DNA of 64,000 bases from Phytoactinopolyspora mesophila (GCF_010122465.1 NZ_WLZY01000012.1:1-64000), one strand, 5' to 3'; counted from the stretch's first letter, positions 43,940-53,218 are shown. Made by a program: numbers and translations. Notes: generated from the letters alone by a model not told the origin.

Positions 43940-45178
43940 TTAGTGCGTGAACTCCAGGTCGTTGTCATCGTCTTCGTCACCATCGGCATAGAGCCCGCCC
44001 TGGGGCACCTCGACGCTGACCTCCGGGAAGCTGAGAATGCCGACCTCGGCACTGCCGAGCTCGACCTCGCCGACGATCGGGGCCGGCACGGCGACGGTCA
44101 GCCGGACGGACAGCCCGCCACCCGACGCGGCGGCGTAGGTGCCGTCCTCCGCCAGTTCGGTGTCGTCGGTGCGGTAGTCGGCAAAGTTGATGTTTGCCTT
44201 AACACCAGGTGTGATCTCGATGGTCTGATCGAAGCCCGGCTCGATGGCGACGCCGGTCTCCTCGTCACCGACCCACAACTCGAGAGCGGGAAGCTCGTAC
44301 TCGAACGTGGCACCCCCGGGCTCACCGGTAGCCTCGAGCCGGCCCCAGGCATTGGGCTCCTCGGTGTCCGACGCTGCGGCCAGACCGATGGTGGCGCCGC
44401 CGTTCGCCGCACCGCCCAGCAGGTTGAGGTCAGCAAAGCGGCCACTCACCTCGACGTATGCGCCTTGGCTGCCGTCAGCCTTGCCGAATACTCCGGTCTC
44501 CTGAAGCAGTTGGCCGTCTCCGGTGCTGATCAGTGGTCCGTTGCCCACCGGAAGGTCGAGCGGCACCATACTGCCGAGTACACCGTCGAGCAGACCCAGC
44601 TCTCCGAGGTCGACGAGGTCCAGCTGGCCAACACCAGAGTACAGCGACGTGAGCACGCCTCCGTCCGAACCATGCCCGAGCACATCGGCATTCCAGTTGG
44701 CCTTGGCCTCACCAGAGATGGCTCGCAGGTTACCCGCCAACGGGATGGTGAGGTCGTGAATACCGTAGGTGTCCGGTTCAGCTTCTTCTGGGAGTGCGAC
44801 CTGCTCGACAGCGTAGAGGTCGAGTGGAAGATCAACACCTAGCAGGTCGGCGCCGACGAGGCTGCCGAACGAGCGCGAGTACACACCCTCACCGTGCGCG
44901 TCGAGCCCGGTCGAATCGACGTCGTTCTGCACGACACCGACCGTCACGTCGCCCTTCACATCCGGGATCTCACCGACCATCGGAACGCCACCGCTGAAGT
45001 CGAGACGGATACTGCCGTAGTAGCCGTCCGCGGTGATCTTGAAGTCGCCAGCACCGTCGACCTCGTCCGCGTGAGCCGGCAGACCGAAAGCGCCGACCAC
45101 CAGGGAAGCCGCAGCTCCACATGCGGCGGAAGCAACGGCAACGCGGCGTGCCGGCCGCGTTGCATTCATAAAGGTCAT
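43940..45178 (-). CDS. Secreted protein of unknown function
   Basis: A 412-residue exported protein. A basic N region and hydrophobic helix (about 10-32) end in a signal-peptidase-like AHA-DEV at about 36-38. The mature part is acidic, almost cysteine-free and beta-rich, with many Gly/Leu/Val strands (LGSMVPLDLPVGNGPLIST). It resembles actinobacterial surface proteins with alternating Gly-Asp strands, such as choice-of-anchor families. No LPXTG or C-terminal membrane helix is present; the end is an acidic stretch. The ATG at 45178 follows AAGGGG. Confidence 0.72.
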   Translation of the reverse strand: MTFMNATRPARRVAVASAACGAAASLVVGAFGLPAHADEVDGAGDFKITADGYYGSIRLDFSGGVPMVGEIPDVKGDVTVGVVQNDVDSTGLDAHGEGVYSRSFGSLVGADLLGVDLPLDLYAVEQVALPEEAEPDTYGIHDLTIPLAGNLRAISGEAKANWNADVLGHGSDGGVLTSLYSGVGQLDLVDLGELGLLDGVLGSMVPLDLPVGNGPLISTGDGQLLQETGVFGKADGSQGAYVEVSGRFADLNLLGGAANGGATIGLAAASDTEEPNAWGRLEATGEPGGATFEYELPALELWVGDEETGVAIEPGFDQTIEITPGVKANINFADYRTDDTELAEDGTYAAASGGGLSVRLTVAVPAPIVGEVELGSAEVGILSFPEVSVEVPQGGLYADGDEDDDNDLEFTH

Positions 45179-45714
45179 GAGTACGCCCCTTAATGAGGTA
45201 AGTATGGGACTTGGCGCTAGAACTCAGAAAACAAAATGGCCAAGTACCCGGTCGATAGCAGGAGTTTCTGAGCTGACTGACTGGACGTTATCTGCCATTT
45301 AATGGCCGTGTCAACCAACGACAAAAGACGTACATCGCGGCCTTGGTCGAAGATTGCCTCGATAAGACCGGAAGGCTGACGTTCACGTCATTCGAATGGC
45401 CCATACCCAGCGATGCTCCGTGGAGTTTCAGGTGTATACGGGGGCAAACGTACACCCCGGGCGCTAATTGACCCTATGCGGCATACTGCCCCCACTTGTC
45501 CGACTTTCGCTACGCAATGACGCGCCCCAGCGCCTGGGCGCGACATTCACCTGGCCCGACTCGCTCACACAATGGCAGAAGTAGAAGCCTTAACTGACCT
45601 ATAGTTATTCAGTGCTTGACAAATCTCAAATGAGATGTGGAGCATAACTCCGGGCGTGCCATACGACGTCCAGGGATTCCTGAACAAACCTTCTGCAGAA
45701 CGAGGAGACACATC
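45179..45714. promoter_or_regulatory. Divergent control region of two secreted-protein genes
   Basis: A 536-bp gap that is visibly more AT-rich than its surroundings. It contains a 13-bp palindrome (GCCATT-T-AATGGC, 45294-45306). Nearer the plus-strand gene is a -35-like TTGACA at 45616-45621, followed by the palindrome TCTCA-AA-TGAGA (45624-45635). GAGGAGA at 45702 is the ribosome site for the GTG at 45715. Both genes encode exported proteins, so co-regulation is plausible. Confidence 0.5.
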
Positions 45715-46422
45715 GTGCTCACCAAGACCCTGCGTAGCGCCATGATCGCCGGCGTTGCGCTGGCCGCCACGTTTGGCTTCGCCGGCGCGGCATCAGCCAC
45801 GGCGGACTCTGCCGCGACAAGCACACCCGCCGTCGCCGAGGCCGCGCCACAGGTCGCCGACCTGGACGGCTTGCTCGACCTCCCCGACACGAACATCGGC
45901 AACGACCTTTGCCTGCTGCCCTGGTTCTGGCCCGGCCCGTTCAACGTCCTCACCGAGGGCCAGACCGGCTACTACTCCGCGTGTAACGGATCCGGATCCG
46001 CGGACGCAGAGGGCGTCAACATCCTCAACAACGTCTGTGTCGCGCCGTGGCTCTGGCAGGGACCGATCAACTTCCTGACCAGCGGCCAGGATGCCCACTA
46101 CGAGGCGTGCAACAACGTCGATGAGGTCGACATCTTCGCCAACGGCTTGATGCAGTACATGACCATCCAGTACATGATCGACTCGGACATGCTCGACGAG
46201 AGCGCGTTCGAGGGCTTCCTGCAGGGTGACCTCAGCAGCCACGACGTCATCATGGACGACAGCGTGCTGGGCGAGTTCGGCGCCGACCTTCCGGACGGCG
46301 AGGAGCTCACCGGTGACGGCGGGATCGGCAACAACGCCTGCATCCTCCCCTGGCTGTGGCAGGGCCCGCTGAACTTCCTGACCGTGGGCCAGCACGCGCA
46401 CTACGAGGCCTGCAACGACTGA
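45715..46422 (+). CDS. Secreted protein with three cysteine-pair repeats
   Basis: About 235 residues. A signal peptide (residues 1-28, ending ASATA) is followed by three repeats of the form NxCxxPWxWxGPxNxLTxGQ then YxAC-N. The cysteine pairs are 66/90, 108/132 and 209/233, each exactly 24 residues apart. A helical, acidic insert with MQYMTIQYMIDSDML separates repeats two and three. The GTG start has GAGGAGA upstream. I do not recognise the repeat; a disulfide-closed surface module, loosely like chaplins in having a Cys pair, is possible. No anchor is visible. Confidence 0.75.
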   Translation: MLTKTLRSAMIAGVALAATFGFAGAASATADSAATSTPAVAEAAPQVADLDGLLDLPDTNIGNDLCLLPWFWPGPFNVLTEGQTGYYSACNGSGSADAEGVNILNNVCVAPWLWQGPINFLTSGQDAHYEACNNVDEVDIFANGLMQYMTIQYMIDSDMLDESAFEGFLQGDLSSHDVIMDDSVLGEFGADLPDGEELTGDGGIGNNACILPWLWQGPLNFLTVGQHAHYEACND

Positions 46423-46460
46423 GCATCGCCCCGGTCGCTTTGATCGGCGACCATTGCCGC

Positions 46461-46515
46461 ACACACACTCGGCCTCCCGCACACCGTTTGGTATGCGGGA
46501 GGCCGTTGTGTGTGT
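46461..46515. terminator. Bidirectional terminator hairpin
   Basis: A 12-bp stem (CGGCCTCCCGCA at 46470-46481 with its complement at 46494-46505) is extended by an outer 8-bp ACACACAC/GTGTGTGT pairing (46461-46468 and 46508-46515). It separates the convergent secreted-repeat gene and the lipoprotein gene. Confidence 0.8.
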
Positions 46516-46580
46516 AGAGCAAGACCTCGTCCGTGCGGCAGAAGCAGAAGATGCCGAGACCTTCTGCACACGCGCGCACG

Positions 46581-47897
46581 TCAGCCGCCGAAAGCCGCCA
46601 CGTGGAAGGGCGTGCCGCCGACATCGAGGCTTTGCGTGACGGCTTCGCCGTCGAGATCCACCTCGTGCACTTGACCGGCCGCGGGGTCGGTCACATACAC
46701 GAGCGCACCGCCACCGACAGCGACCTGTGGCGTGGGATCACTCCATTCGGCGTCTTCGTCGTAGGCCTCAGTGACACTCGCGACCGACGTGATCTCGCCG
46801 GAGTCCAGAGCCACCGCGTGCAACGTGCCGTCGGCCGACATACCCAGCAGCCGGCCGTCGTCGTACGCCGAGACCGCGAAGGTGCTGAACGCGTCCGGCA
46901 GGTCTACGAGCGTCACCTCGTGCTCGGCCGGGTCAATCACCAGCATGGCCTCCGCACTGTAGTTGCCCACCAGGACATCGAGGCCGGATGCGGTGCGCAG
47001 CGTCCCGCTGCGGCCGTCGTCGTCCGGGTACTCCAACTTGTGGCCGTCGAAGTGGTCACCGTGTTCCTCGAGGACGACGATGCCGTCAGCACAGGCGAAC
47101 GCCACGGTGTCGCCCAATGCGACCTCACCGTGCAGGCCAGGACATTCCGGAAAGCCGGACTCGACGACCTCGCCATCGGCATCTTGAACGACGACCTCCG
47201 GCGGGAGCGTGGTGTCGTCCGGGTCAGTATCGCCATACGCGGAGGCGATGAACCGGTCCTCACCCCATGGCACGGCCACACCGTGATGGGGCGCATCCGT
47301 CGCGATCACTGTGCCCTCCGCCCCCTGAGCGATGTCAGCCGCGCTGAGCACCTGAAACTCGCCGTCGTCGTCGAAGAAGATGGCGGTCTGCCCACTGTGG
47401 GTGACGACGTGCGACGGGCCGCCTCCGGGATACTCGGCGAGCTGAGCCGGGGCGGCGACGTAGTAGTGGAAATGATCGCCATGGTCAACGCTCCAGACCC
47501 CGACGTCGATGGCTTGCGCCAAGTCACGGTCCGGCATCACCGCGAAGCCATATCGGTCACCCTCGGTGGTGGCGAGCATCGTGGGGTACATCTCCGGCGC
47601 TGGAATGTCGATGACCTCGATGACCTCACCGGTGCCTGGCTCGACGACGGCGACTTCGCCGGCCTCACCGTCCGCTACGAGCAAGCGGGTGACCGGGGCG
47701 TCCACCTCCGTCGCCCCGAGGGTCTCACCGGACTCATCTTCGTGATCGTGATCGTCCTCGTGTTCATGATCGTCATCACGATCCTCTTCCTCTGCCGTCG
47801 GAGCCACCGCGGCCGGATCGTCAGCGTCATCACTACCGCAGGCCGTCAATAGCAACGCCACGCCCAGCAACGCCGGACCTGCGCCTCGGAGCCTCAT
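46581..47897 (-). CDS. aztD: Zinc-chaperone-like lipoprotein (AztD type)
   Basis: About 438 residues with a lipobox (LLLTACGSDD, Cys near 20) and a Glu/Asp/His-rich linker (DDDHEHEDDHDHEDE) suited to metal binding. A seven-bladed beta-propeller-like region follows (VTRLLVADGEAGEVAVVEP, then repeated strand patterns with histidines HFHYY and HGDHF). These are the features of AztD, a periplasmic zinc metallochaperone that hands zinc to AztC. The ATG at 47897 gives a clean signal; an in-frame start at 47927 adds a non-signal leader. A Fur/Zur-like box lies 52 bp upstream. Confidence 0.8.
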   Translation of the reverse strand: MRLRGAGPALLGVALLLTACGSDDADDPAAVAPTAEEEDRDDDHEHEDDHDHEDESGETLGATEVDAPVTRLLVADGEAGEVAVVEPGTGEVIEVIDIPAPEMYPTMLATTEGDRYGFAVMPDRDLAQAIDVGVWSVDHGDHFHYYVAAPAQLAEYPGGGPSHVVTHSGQTAIFFDDDGEFQVLSAADIAQGAEGTVIATDAPHHGVAVPWGEDRFIASAYGDTDPDDTTLPPEVVVQDADGEVVESGFPECPGLHGEVALGDTVAFACADGIVVLEEHGDHFDGHKLEYPDDDGRSGTLRTASGLDVLVGNYSAEAMLVIDPAEHEVTLVDLPDAFSTFAVSAYDDGRLLGMSADGTLHAVALDSGEITSVASVTEAYDEDAEWSDPTPQVAVGGGALVYVTDPAAGQVHEVDLDGEAVTQSLDVGGTPFHVAAFGG

Positions 47898-47948
47898 GAG
47901 CACACACTTCTTCCCGTATGTCAGCAATGGTCAATCATGAAACGATAA

Positions 47949-47965
47949 TTGAGAATGATTCCTAA
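47949..47965. promoter_or_regulatory. Fur/Zur-like operator
   Basis: TTGAGAATGATTCCTAA is an imperfect 17-bp palindrome (six of eight half-site pairs match) around a GAATGATTC centre, typical of Fur/Zur boxes. It sits 52-68 bp upstream of the aztD start, in an AT-rich island. Zinc repression of aztD is the natural reading. Confidence 0.6.
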
Positions 47966-48072
47966 CTGCAAGTTCCTTCATGTCCGGCCAGATGTAGCGG
48001 TGTCCGGCTGCGGTGCATCTACGGCGAGCCTGTGGATGTACAAGTGGTCTAACTGCCGGATATCGTCAACAC

Positions 48073-49701
48073 GTGCCTGTCGAGTTGATTCCGCTACCGT
48101 TGTCCGTCTCCGAGCACTCCGGCGCATTCGCTGTCTCGGCCGACACCGTGCTCGTCGCCCAGGGCGCGGCAACGGCCGCGGCATGGCTGCTGCACGACGC
48201 TCTGCGTGCGGGCACCGGGCACGCGCTGCCCGTCGTCTCCGATTCCGGAGGCGCGCCCGCCATCACATTCGTAGTCGACGAGGACCCCACATTGCGGTTC
48301 CCGTCCACAACGGCCGAGCGGTACCGGCTCGAGGTGCGCCACGACGGCGCCACGATCCACGCGGCGCACCCTGCCGGCGCGGTCCGCGCCGTGCAGGTGA
48401 TCCGGCAGCTTCTTCCGGCCGACACGCTGCGCGCCGCCCCGGTGACCGATACGCCGGTAGAGCTGCCATGTGTCACGATCGAGGACGAGCCGCGGTTTGC
48501 CTGGCGCGGCGTGATGCTGGACGTGGCCCGGCATTTCCAGCCCAAGGAGTTCCTGCTACGGCTGATCGACATCGCCGCCCTGCACCAGTTCAACGTCGTG
48601 CACCTGCACCTCACCGACGACCAAGGATGGCGGCTGGAGGTTCCGGGCTGGCCGAAGCTCACCGAGATCGCTTCTTGGCGGACCGAGACGGTCGTGGGCC
48701 ACGCCCGCGACAATCAGGGCTCCGACGGCACGCCCCACGGCGGCTTCTACACCACCGCTGATCTCAAAGAAGTAGTGGCCTATGCCGCCGCCCGCCAGAT
48801 CACGGTGGTGCCCGAGGTCGATCTCCCCGGGCACGTACGCGCGGCGCTGGCCGCCTACCCGGAGCTCGGCAACACCGATGCACATAAGCCGGTCGCGACC
48901 ACGTTCGGCGTCTTCGACGAGGTACTCGCGCCCACCGACGAGTCGTTGCGCTTCGCCAGGGACGTGTTCGACGTCGTTGTCGACATCTTCGACTCGCCCT
49001 TCATCCATATCGGCGGCGACGAATGCCCACGGACCGAGTGGCGGCAGAGCGCCACTGCCCAAGCCCGAGCCGCTGAACTCGGCCTCGCCGATGTCGGCCT
49101 CCTGCAGTCCTGGTTCACCTCTCAGTTCGCGGATCACCTCCGCGAACATGGACGCCGGGTGATCGGCTGGGACGAGATCATGGACGGCGGCGCTCCCGCT
49201 GATGCGGTCATCGCGGTGTGGCGCGAGTTCAGCCTGGCCGCCAAGGCGCTGGCCGCCGGTCACGATGTGATCGTCGGCCCGGCTGAGGCCGTGTACCTCG
49301 ATCACTACGCTTCCGACGATCCCCGCGAGCCGCTCCATATTCATGGACATCTCCCGCTGGAGACCATTGCCGAGTTCGAACCCGTTCCCTCTGGGTTCGC
49401 CGGGGCCGAACGGGACGACGTGGAGCCGCCGGGGCAGGTGCTCGGCGTTCAGGCACAGCTGTGGTCGGAGTACCTACCCACCCCGAAGGCAGTCGAGTAC
49501 AGCGCCTTTCCTCGGCTGGCCGCCGTCGCCGACATGGCGTGGACCAGCGCGGAGAACCGCCGCCGGCATCCGGTCACCGAACGAATCAGCAGCCATCTGG
49601 TCCGTCTCGACGCTCTCGGGGTCAACTACCGGCCGTTGTCGGGGCCGCACCCTTGGCAGCAAGGCGGAACAGGCGCTCGCGCTCGATACGACCATCGTTA
49701 G
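48073..49701 (+). CDS. Beta-N-acetylhexosaminidase (GH20)
   Basis: A 542-residue GH20 enzyme. The N-terminal GH20b domain is at 1-120. In the TIM barrel, catalytic Asp316-Glu317 lie in HIGGDECPR, with HLTDDQGWRLE and VPEVDLPGHVRA as substrate motifs. It releases GlcNAc or GalNAc from chitin or muropeptide fragments. No signal peptide is visible, so it may act on imported oligosaccharides. The GTG start at 48073 (MPVELIPLP) fits better than an upstream in-frame codon. The stop codon lies in the left arm of a repeat element. Confidence 0.92.
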   Translation: MPVELIPLPLSVSEHSGAFAVSADTVLVAQGAATAAAWLLHDALRAGTGHALPVVSDSGGAPAITFVVDEDPTLRFPSTTAERYRLEVRHDGATIHAAHPAGAVRAVQVIRQLLPADTLRAAPVTDTPVELPCVTIEDEPRFAWRGVMLDVARHFQPKEFLLRLIDIAALHQFNVVHLHLTDDQGWRLEVPGWPKLTEIASWRTETVVGHARDNQGSDGTPHGGFYTTADLKEVVAYAAARQITVVPEVDLPGHVRAALAAYPELGNTDAHKPVATTFGVFDEVLAPTDESLRFARDVFDVVVDIFDSPFIHIGGDECPRTEWRQSATAQARAAELGLADVGLLQSWFTSQFADHLREHGRRVIGWDEIMDGGAPADAVIAVWREFSLAAKALAAGHDVIVGPAEAVYLDHYASDDPREPLHIHGHLPLETIAEFEPVPSGFAGAERDDVEPPGQVLGVQAQLWSEYLPTPKAVEYSAFPRLAAVADMAWTSAENRRRHPVTERISSHLVRLDALGVNYRPLSGPHPWQQGGTGARARYDHR

Positions 49702-49797
49702 ATCCGGCGAATGGGACCTCTCCTCGCCCAGCGGACTCGCTCCTTCGTCGCTCGCCGATGCCCGCCACGCCATGGAGAGGCCCCATTCGCCGGATCT
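49700..49797. repeat. Intact dispersed palindromic element, 98 bp
   Basis: Left arm 49700-49723 and right arm 49774-49797 are 24-nt inverted repeats with a single mismatch. The left arm begins on the last two bases of the hexosaminidase stop codon. The conserved core reads on the minus strand (GAGTCCGCTGGGCGAGGAGAG). It lies between convergent hexosaminidase and rsmI genes. Confidence 0.8.
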
Positions 49798-49856
49798 TTC
49801 ATGACGTCGCCTCTCGTGCTCTGGGCCTGTTCCTGAACCGGCACAATGCTGGGCCG

Positions 49857-50729
49857 TCATTGCTGGTTGACCACCGCGGCGTAAAGCTCACGCCTGGACA
49901 GGCCCAGCTCATGTGCGACGTCGGCAATAGCGTCGCGGCGGCTCGCACCACCGGCCACCCGCTCGGCCACGATGGACACCGCATCGTCCACCGTCATACG
50001 GCCTCGATCGTCCGCGGCCGAATCCACACCACTGACGACGATCGTGATTTCTCCGAGCGGGCCGGTCTCCTCAGCCCACGTCACCAGCTCGCCGAGTGGC
50101 CCGCGCCGGACCTCCTCATGTGTCTTCGTGAGTTCCCGGCACACTGCTGCGAGCCGGTCCGCACCGAGTGCCTCAGCCATCGCTCGCAACGTGGCCGCGA
50201 GCCGGTGCCGCGATTCGAAGAACACCATGCTCCGCTGTTCATTCGCCAAGGCAGCGAAGTATCTGCGCCGCTCACCCGCGCGGCGCGGCGGGAAGCCCTC
50301 GAAGGAGAATCGCGACACCGGGAGCCCGCTGACCGCCAACGCCGTCACCACCGCTGACGGTCCTGGCACCGATGTCACCCGCACCCCCGCCGCGACGGCG
50401 GCCTCGACCAGCCGGTAGCCAGGATCGGAGACCGACGGCATGCCCGCGTCGGTCACTAGCACTACCCGAGCCCCGGCGAGCAGTTCGGCCACGAGTTCGG
50501 GCGTGCGGGTGTCTTCATTCGCTTCGAAGTACGACACCAGCCGTCCGGACAGCTCGACGTCGAGTGACGCCGCGAGCCTGCGCAGCCGCCGGGTGTCTTC
50601 GGCGGCGACGACGTCGGCATCAGCCAGTTCCCGCGCCAGCCTGGCGGAGGCATCCGCGACCTGACCGATCGGGGTGGCCGCGAGCACCAGAACACCTGGT
50701 CCGGATGTACCGCCATGTTCACCTGTCAC
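49857..50729 (-). CDS. rsmI: 16S rRNA (cytidine1402-2'-O)-methyltransferase
   Basis: A 290-residue tetrapyrrole-methylase-fold enzyme. Motifs include VLAATPIGQVADAS, VVLVTDAGMPSVSDPG (AdoMet loop) and SVPGPSAVVTALAVSG. The C terminus has the AELGLSRRELYAAV-type helix-turn-helix (AHELGLSRRELYAAVVNQ). The GTG at 50729 matches the family start; the longer frame adds 73 junk residues. It is divergent from pmt by 31 bp, the standard actinobacterial arrangement. Confidence 0.93.
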   Translation of the reverse strand: MTGEHGGTSGPGVLVLAATPIGQVADASARLARELADADVVAAEDTRRLRRLAASLDVELSGRLVSYFEANEDTRTPELVAELLAGARVVLVTDAGMPSVSDPGYRLVEAAVAAGVRVTSVPGPSAVVTALAVSGLPVSRFSFEGFPPRRAGERRRYFAALANEQRSMVFFESRHRLAATLRAMAEALGADRLAAVCRELTKTHEEVRRGPLGELVTWAEETGPLGEITIVVSGVDSAADDRGRMTVDDAVSIVAERVAGGASRRDAIADVAHELGLSRRELYAAVVNQQ

Positions 50730-50760
50730 ACCACCATCGTCACACTCGTAGGATGACCCG

Positions 50761-52374
50761 GTGACCCCGACCACCGTCGACGCGCCGAACGACGCGCCGG
50801 CAGCAGACGCGCCCGGGCGCCGGCGTCCGTCGCCGGCGGACCGGCTGATGCAGGACAACCGGTTCTGGGGTTGGGCTGGTCCGTTGTTCGTCGGCGCCGT
50901 GGCCGCCGTGCTCAGGCTCGTCGAGCTCGGGCGGCCCAACCGGATCATGTTCGACGAGACGTACTACGCCAAGGACGCGCTCTCGCAGCTCTTGTTCGGC
51001 TACGCCCGGAAGTTCGTGGAAGACGCCGACGAAATGATCATGAGCGGCGAGGTGGACGCTCTCGACGCGGACTCGGGACTCTTCGAAGACGAGCCGTCCT
51101 TCGTCGTCCATCCGCCGGTGGGCAAGTTCCTCATCGGCCTCGGCATCCGAACGTTCGGCATGGAGCCCACCGGATGGCGGATCGCGACGGCGCTGGCTGG
51201 CGTCATCACGGTCGTTCTGGTGGCCCGGGCCGGCCGCAGGCTCTTCCGTTCCACCGTGCTGGGCTGCACCGCCGGACTGTTCGTGGCGGTCGACGGCTTG
51301 TCGATCGCCGTGAGCCGCACCGCGCTGCTCGACGGCCTGCTCGCGATGTTCGTCGTCGCCGCGTTCGCCTGTCTTCTCGTCGACCGGGATCAAAGTCGCG
51401 CCGCGTTGACCGGGTGGGCGAGTGAGCGCACCGCAGCCGGTAAATGGCTCGGCGACGGGCCACTGCTTGCCTGGCGCCCTTGGCGGCTGGCGGCCGGCAT
51501 CATGCTCGGCCTGGCCTGTGGCACCAAGTGGAGTGGTATTTACGTCGTCGCCGTGTTCGGCTTGATGACGGTTCTGTGGGAGATCGGCGCGCGCCGGGCC
51601 GCCGGGCTTCAGAGCCCCACCCTCAACAGTGCGCTGCGCGACGGGCCGGTGGCCTTCGTCACCATCGTGGGCTCGGCCGTGGTCGTGTATATCGGTTCCT
51701 GGTGGGGCTGGATCACCTCGGACAACGGCTGGGCACGGAACTGGGCTGCCGGCAACGCGCCGTCGGGCCTAGGCGAATGGATGCCCGAATGGCTGCGCGG
51801 CCTTTGGCATTATCACGCCCGGATTTGGGACTTCCACACCAACCTGACCAGCGAACACACCTACGAGTCGGGCGCTTGGACATGGCTGTTCCTCAGGCGT
51901 CCCGTTCTGTTCGAGTACCAGAGCCTCGACCAGTACGAACAAGGCTGTCTCGTGGACCACTGCAGCCAGTCGGTGCTGGCTCTCGGCAATCCAGCGCTGT
52001 GGTGGGGGTCCATCGCCGCGTTGATCGCCTGTGCCGTGTACTGGTTCCTGCGACGCGACTGGCGGCCCGGCGCCATCCTGGCCGGCATGGTGGCGACCTG
52101 GGTGCCCTGGCTGCTGTATCCGGACCGCACCACCTTCGCCTTCTACGCAGCCGCCATGATGCCGTTCATGGCCCTGGCTGTGGCCTACACGCTGGGCCGG
52201 ATCATCGGGGCCCGGAGCGACCCGGCGACCCGCAGAACGATCGGGCTCGCCGTGGCAGGCCTGTACGTGCTGGCTGTGGTCCTTCTCGCCGCGCGTTTCT
52301 ACCCGATTTACGTCGGAGAGGTCATCCCCTATGAGCAATGGCGGCGGCTCATGTGGTTCGACAGCTGGATCTGA
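50761..52374 (+). CDS. pmt: Protein O-mannosyltransferase (PMT family)
   Basis: A 537-residue membrane GT39 enzyme transferring mannose from polyprenyl-phosphomannose to secreted proteins during Sec export. The catalytic DE is in the first periplasmic loop (RIMFDETYYAKDALS), and the HPPVGKFLIGLG motif follows. Eleven or so helices are predicted, and SWWGWITSDNGWARNW is conserved in actinobacteria (Rv1002c). The GTG start is 31 bp from the divergent rsmI start. The exported secreted proteins in this window are possible clients. Confidence 0.92.
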   Translation: MTPTTVDAPNDAPAADAPGRRRPSPADRLMQDNRFWGWAGPLFVGAVAAVLRLVELGRPNRIMFDETYYAKDALSQLLFGYARKFVEDADEMIMSGEVDALDADSGLFEDEPSFVVHPPVGKFLIGLGIRTFGMEPTGWRIATALAGVITVVLVARAGRRLFRSTVLGCTAGLFVAVDGLSIAVSRTALLDGLLAMFVVAAFACLLVDRDQSRAALTGWASERTAAGKWLGDGPLLAWRPWRLAAGIMLGLACGTKWSGIYVVAVFGLMTVLWEIGARRAAGLQSPTLNSALRDGPVAFVTIVGSAVVVYIGSWWGWITSDNGWARNWAAGNAPSGLGEWMPEWLRGLWHYHARIWDFHTNLTSEHTYESGAWTWLFLRRPVLFEYQSLDQYEQGCLVDHCSQSVLALGNPALWWGSIAALIACAVYWFLRRDWRPGAILAGMVATWVPWLLYPDRTTFAFYAAAMMPFMALAVAYTLGRIIGARSDPATRRTIGLAVAGLYVLAVVLLAARFYPIYVGEVIPYEQWRRLMWFDSWI

Positions 52375-52380
52375 TCCGCG

Positions 52381-52968
52381 TCAGGTCAGCTCGAGGACGC
52401 CTTCCATCATCAGCACGACGCCGAAGAGCGCGAACAACGTGGCGGCACCGATCTTGACCACCCGGTCGGGCAACCGCTGGCTGAGCATCCTACCGACGAC
52501 GATCGCCAGCGCATCCGCGGCCACCATGCCGATCGTGGAGCCGATCCATACGCCGAACCAGTCATACTGTGTCGCCAGCGTGACCGTGGCCAGCATGGTC
52601 TTGTCACCGAGTTCGGCCAGGAAGAACGCCGCACCAACCGCGATGATCGCCGAGCCGGTCGCGCGCTTGGCCTTCTGCTCTTCCTCCTCACTGAGCGAGT
52701 CCCCACGCAGCGTCCACGCGGCGAAGCCAAAGAACGCCACAGCGGCGACGACGTTGATCCAGCCGGTGGGCAACGCTTCACCCAGTCCGGCGCCGATGGC
52801 GACGGAGCCGAGGTGAACGATGGTGGTGGCCACCGTGATGCCGACCAGGACGTGCCATACCTTGTAACGCGTGGCGAACGTCATCGCCATGAGCTGGGAC
52901 TTGTCTCCTAGTTCGGCGACGAAGATCACGCCGAAACTCACGAGAAAGGCGGCCCAAGCCTCGGCCAT
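52381..52968 (-). CDS. TMEM165/GDT1-family manganese/calcium transporter
   Basis: About 195 residues, six helices in two inverted repeats, each with the family signature (VAELGDKSQLM and LAELGDKTMLA, E-x-G-D-K-S/T). These proteins export Mn2+ or Ca2+ in exchange for protons. The ATG at 52968 is preferred because the longer frame begins in a riboswitch. The upstream RNA looks like a yybP-ykoY manganese aptamer, so the gene is probably switched on by Mn2+. Confidence 0.92.
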   Translation of the reverse strand: MAEAWAAFLVSFGVIFVAELGDKSQLMAMTFATRYKVWHVLVGITVATTIVHLGSVAIGAGLGEALPTGWINVVAAVAFFGFAAWTLRGDSLSEEEEQKAKRATGSAIIAVGAAFFLAELGDKTMLATVTLATQYDWFGVWIGSTIGMVAADALAIVVGRMLSQRLPDRVVKIGAATLFALFGVVLMMEGVLELT

Positions 52969-53027
52969 GCGGATTCCCTTCGGTCCAGACCGGGCCGGAG
53001 GTTCAACGAGACTCCGACCCGGCATTA

Positions 53028-53142
53028 CTGCCTTGGCCGAAGGTCTCGCCCGCCTCGTCAACGAGGCTGTGCGGCCGGACGCTCACGTCAGCGTCAGTAT
53101 GTCGACCGCGACATTGGGGGCTACTCCCCTTCGCGGCTTCCG
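53028..53142 (-). ncRNA. yybP-ykoY-type Mn2+ riboswitch
   Basis: On the minus strand upstream of the GDT1-type gene, the sequence carries the two characteristic loops of the yybP-ykoY motif: AGGGGAGTAGCCCC with TCGACATACTGACGC in the first half, and GGGCGAGACCTTCGGCC in the second. A GC helix joins their ends (GCCGCGAAGG with CCTTCGGC). About 60 nt, including the hairpin GGCAGTAATGCC, separate it from the start codon. The pairing with a manganese exporter gene is the known biology of this family. Confidence 0.85.
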
Positions 53143-53218
53143 ACACTACTCGTGCATGGGCGATCAGTACCAGCCGAAGTGCGCAGCATCACATGCGCTC
53201 ACCTCGCGCTACCTCGTA

